From Phototrophicales bacterium (lineage in GTDB: Bacteria > Chloroflexota > Anaerolineae > Aggregatilineales > Phototrophicaceae), in NCBI GenBank assembly GCA_002794515.1, contig PGTJ01000119.1:1-7323 (forward strand): a stretch of DNA of 7,323 bases, in the 5' to 3' direction. The stretch's first letter is position 1. Each line of letters begins with the position of its first letter. Under the pieces are notes generated by a model that worked only from the letters and a program-made list of their open reading frames with translations, was not told where the DNA came from and did no database searches. The translations under genes were made by a program, and so were the position numbers. Below, in pieces: positions 5,448 through 7,323 of the stretch.

Positions 5448-5478
5448 GAACACAAAAGGATTATCTTGGAGTAACCTG

Positions 5479-6102
5479 ATGACCAAAACATATACCCGCC
5501 GTACCTTTCTCAAACAGATTGCCCCCGTCCCATTGGCGATATTCCTCGCAGGTTGTGGTGGGCAAACCCTCGAAACGATTATCGCCACTGCCCAAGCAGA
5601 GAATATCGCTTTGTTGCCCACACCCGCTTGTGGGGATGATGACGACCCTACACCACCACAAACGGCGGGTCCGTTTTATACACCAAATGCACCATTACGC
5701 ACATCGTTCATCGAATCAGATACGATAGGCACACGCATGATGCTCACGGGGTTGGTTGTGACCACCGCTTGTGCGCCGATTGCGGGCGCATTGGTCGATT
5801 TTTGGCACGCCGATGATAGTGGGGCATATGATAATGTGGGGTATCAATTTCGGGGGCATCAATTCACCGATGAAAACGGTATGTATCGCCTAGAGACGAT
5901 CATCCCTGGCTTATATCCGGGCAGGACACGCCATTTTCATGTGCGCGTCCAACCAGCCAATGGACGTATTCTCACCACGCAGTTGTATTTTCCAGATGAA
6001 CCCGCCAATGCGCGAGACGGGATTTATTCATCTGACTTGTTGATGACCATCGACCGCGCCGTATCACCCCTACAGGCGCGGTTCGATTTCGTGGTGGCTT
6101 AG
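5479..6102 (+). CDS. Intradiol ring-cleavage dioxygenase family protein, Tat-exported lipoprotein
   Basis: A 207-residue protein. The N-terminus has a twin-arginine motif, 'TRRTFLK' (6-12), a hydrophobic stretch and a lipobox LAGC with Cys26, so it should be exported folded and lipid-anchored outside the membrane. After a flexible Asp/Pro-rich linker (about 47-62), the catalytic domain begins at 'GPFYTP' (64-69). The non-haem Fe(III) ligands of intradiol enzymes are in place: Tyr117 in 'WHADDSGAY', Tyr146 in 'IIPGLYPGR', His152 and His154 in 'RHFHVRV', with the conserved Arg149. Classical members cleave catechol, protocatechuate or hydroxyquinol. The short exported subgroup has poorly known substrates, so the specific reaction is open. 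The ATG at 5479 is preferred because GGAG (5468-5471) is 7 nt upstream; a GTG at 5446 lies inside the -10. The 3' end overlaps the convergent receiver gene by 4 bp. Confidence 0.88.
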   Translation: MTKTYTRRTFLKQIAPVPLAIFLAGCGGQTLETIIATAQAENIALLPTPACGDDDDPTPPQTAGPFYTPNAPLRTSFIESDTIGTRMMLTGLVVTTACAPIAGALVDFWHADDSGAYDNVGYQFRGHQFTDENGMYRLETIIPGLYPGRTRHFHVRVQPANGRILTTQLYFPDEPANARDGIYSSDLLMTIDRAVSPLQARFDFVVA

Positions 6103-6479
6103 GGGATAACCAGTTCCGTCAGGCGCACAACAAAATTTTCTGGATGAATGGGTTTGGGAAAGTAAGCATCAAACCCTGCTTTGATGGCATCTTCTGCCAC
6201 ATCCGCCGAATGATAGGCGGTGATGGCAATTACAGGGATGTGAGCTGTTTTCACATTCGATCGCACCGCCACCAATGTTTGCCAGCCATCGCGCTTGGGC
6301 ATCGCCAGATCGGTGATGATGACTGTTGGTTCGATTTGCTTGAGCAATTCCAAACATTCATCACCGTTCTTTGCCAAAAAGACTTCTGCGCCGTAATGAC
6401 TTAACATCCGCGAGACCAGTTGTTGGTCATCGTAAGTATCTTCAACAACGATAATCTTCCAGTTTGAAATGTTCATCAT
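6099..6479 (-). CDS. Single-domain response regulator (CheY-like receiver), second of two
   Basis: A 126-residue protein consisting only of a receiver domain, with no DNA-binding or enzymatic output. Residues of the phosphorylation site are present: Asp14 in 'VVEDTYDD', the phospho-acceptor Asp57 in 'IITDLAMPKRDG', Thr87 in 'VIAITAYHS' and Lys109 in 'YFPKPIHP'. It probably acts as a phosphorelay intermediate or by binding a partner protein. Two adjacent ATGs (6479 and 6476) are possible; AAGGGG upstream is better spaced to the second. It is 10 bp downstream of the first receiver gene and is last in the visible kinase operon. The stop overlaps the stop of the convergent dioxygenase-like gene (6099-6102). 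Confidence 0.9.
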   Translation of the reverse strand: MMNISNWKIIVVEDTYDDQQLVSRMLSHYGAEVFLAKNGDECLELLKQIEPTVIITDLAMPKRDGWQTLVAVRSNVKTAHIPVIAITAYHSADVAEDAIKAGFDAYFPKPIHPENFVVRLTELVIP

Positions 6480-6489
6480 CTGCCCCTTG

Positions 6490-6912
6490 TCATTTATTAT
6501 GAGATGTGCCTTTTGCCTTTAACACAATTTGTTGCACTTCTGGCACAAATGTAAAAATATCGAATGGTTTTGCCATATAACCATCAAATCCCAAATTAAG
6601 ATACTTTTCTCGATCATCATCCATGGCATATGCCGTGATGGCGATCACAGGGATGTGCGCTGTTTTGGGATTGCTCCGCAGTTGTTGGAACATCTCGACA
6701 CCATTCATATGGGGCATCCGAATATCCAACAAAATTACCGTTGGGGTGAGCGTCTCTAAAATCTTGAAACCTGCTTCGGCGCTAATGGCTGAATGCACTT
6801 GTGCGCCATGATATTTGAGGACGACTTCAATAACAACAAGGTTATCAGGTGTATCATCAATCACCAGAATAACCCAATTTTTTATATCTGGAGTATTTAA
6901 CATATTAGACAT
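6490..6912 (-). CDS. Single-domain response regulator (CheY-like receiver), first of two
   Basis: A 140-residue receiver-only protein with Asp19/Asp20 in 'VIDDTPDN', the phospho-acceptor Asp63 in 'ILLDIRMPHMNG', Thr93 in 'VIAITAYAMDDDREKY' and Lys115 in 'YMAKPFD'. The 'DDTPDN' and 'LDIRMPxMNG' pattern resembles receivers found fused to hybrid histidine kinases. Here it is a separate gene starting 2 bp after the kinase stop, so the kinase is its likely phosphodonor. It shares with the neighbouring receiver the segment 'KTAHIPVIAITAY', which suggests the two arose by duplication and then diverged in the rest of the sequence. It carries no output domain. Confidence 0.9.
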   Translation of the reverse strand: MSNMLNTPDIKNWVILVIDDTPDNLVVIEVVLKYHGAQVHSAISAEAGFKILETLTPTVILLDIRMPHMNGVEMFQQLRSNPKTAHIPVIAITAYAMDDDREKYLNLGFDGYMAKPFDIFTFVPEVQQIVLKAKGTSHNK

Positions 6913-6914
6913 AT

Positions 6915-7323
6915 CTATTCTCTCATCGCCGTCTCAACTTCTTCTTCTTCTAATTGTGTAATAATGGGCAGTGTGACTGTAAAACTGCTTCCTTTGCTAA
7001 TTTCACTACTCACGCGGATATTACCGCCCATCATCATGACCAATTTTTTGACAATCGATAAACCCAATCCTGTCCCACCTTTATCGATACCATTTTCGGC
7101 TTGTCTGAACTCATCGAAGATTGTCTCTTGGTCATGTGAGGCTATGCCGATGCCCGTATCGGTCACGGTGAAACGCCATGTATCTTTATTATGAAGGGCA
7201 ACATCAACCACGATATGACCTGTTTCGGTAAATTTGATGGCATTTGATACCAGATTGATGATAATCTGCTTGATTCTGCCCCTGTCGCCAATTATGGTTT
7301 CGGGCAATCGCTCATCATAATTC
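6915..7323 (-). CDS. Sensor histidine kinase, C-terminal ATPase domain (5' truncated)
   Basis: The frame is open to the right window edge, so the sensor, dimerisation and phospho-acceptor His regions are missing. About 135 residues remain, forming most of the HATPase_c domain: N box 'IINLVSNAIKFTETG', G1 box 'VTDTGIGI', F box 'IFDEFRQAENG' and G2 box 'GGTGLGLSIVKKLVMMMGG', then 'SKGSSFTVTLPI' and a short acidic tail 'QLEEEEVETAMRE'. All ATP-binding boxes look intact. Upstream sequence reads 'NYDERLPETIIGDRGRIKQI', continuous with the family, so the TTG near 7307 is not the start. No receiver is fused at the C-terminus; two stand-alone receivers follow at once, as if a hybrid kinase had been split into separate genes. 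The signal sensed is unknown. Confidence 0.92.
   Translation of the reverse strand, partial: NYDERLPETIIGDRGRIKQIIINLVSNAIKFTETGHIVVDVALHNKDTWRFTVTDTGIGIASHDQETIFDEFRQAENGIDKGGTGLGLSIVKKLVMMMGGNIRVSSEISKGSSFTVTLPIITQLEEEEVETAMRE

Noticed and set aside
5446..5478. Longer dioxygenase-like protein starting at the GTG at 5446
   Set aside because: The GTG overlaps the predicted -10 box, and the extension would precede the Tat motif with no ribosome-binding site; the ATG at 5479 has GGAG 7 nt upstream.

Overview
The window is a stretch of bacterial chromosome of moderate GC with tightly packed genes on both strands. Several traits fit a Chloroflexota (Anaerolineae-like) bacterium: an F420-type nitroreductase family protein, a COG0701 permease of the type common in that phylum, a Tat-exported lipoprotein dioxygenase, and a histidine kinase followed by stand-alone receiver proteins. 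This assignment is an inference from protein style only. No rRNA, tRNA, CRISPR array or insertion sequence is visible.

Layout. (1) 1-443 (+): C-terminal half of an iron-siderophore/B12-type ABC transporter substrate-binding protein, cut by the window edge. (2) 541-1110 (+): a complete DUF4256 protein with its own extended -10 promoter. (3) 1125-2080 (-): a tight three-gene operon, arsR-type regulator, then an F420-type nitroreductase/quinone reductase family protein, then DUF1905. (4) 2242-2974 (+), divergent from arsR: a COG0701 permease gene broken by a frameshift, an internal deletion and a second small deletion. The 2096-2241 spacer holds two related 16-bp palindromic boxes and a perfect 9-5-9 palindrome, probably operators. 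(5) A strong 13-bp hairpin at 2985-3017. (6) 3042-5335 (-): an operon of two different COG0523 (CobW-like) metallochaperone GTPases. The first has a His-rich metal-binding stretch; the second resembles the zinc-responsive ZigA/YciC group. Their promoter (TTGACG-17-TATCAT) contains a perfect 7-1-7 inverted repeat of Fur/Zur type. (7) 5479-6102 (+), divergent: a Tat-dependent lipoprotein of the intradiol ring-cleavage dioxygenase family. (8) 6099-7323 (-): histidine kinase C-terminus (cut by the window edge) followed by two single-domain response regulators.

How the genes fit together. Metal handling recurs: an iron-chelate binding protein, a thiol-containing ArsR next to a ruined metal(loid) permease, and a probable low-zinc operon of two metallochaperones. 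The most informative signals are regulatory: the Zur-like box inside the COG0523 promoter and the duplicated operator between arsR and the decayed permease. The kinase and two receivers at the right edge look like a phosphorelay module whose sensor part lies outside the window. No clearly new multi-gene system is evident. The best leads are the ArsR/F420-reductase/DUF1905 operon that outlived its permease, and the paired COG0523 operon.
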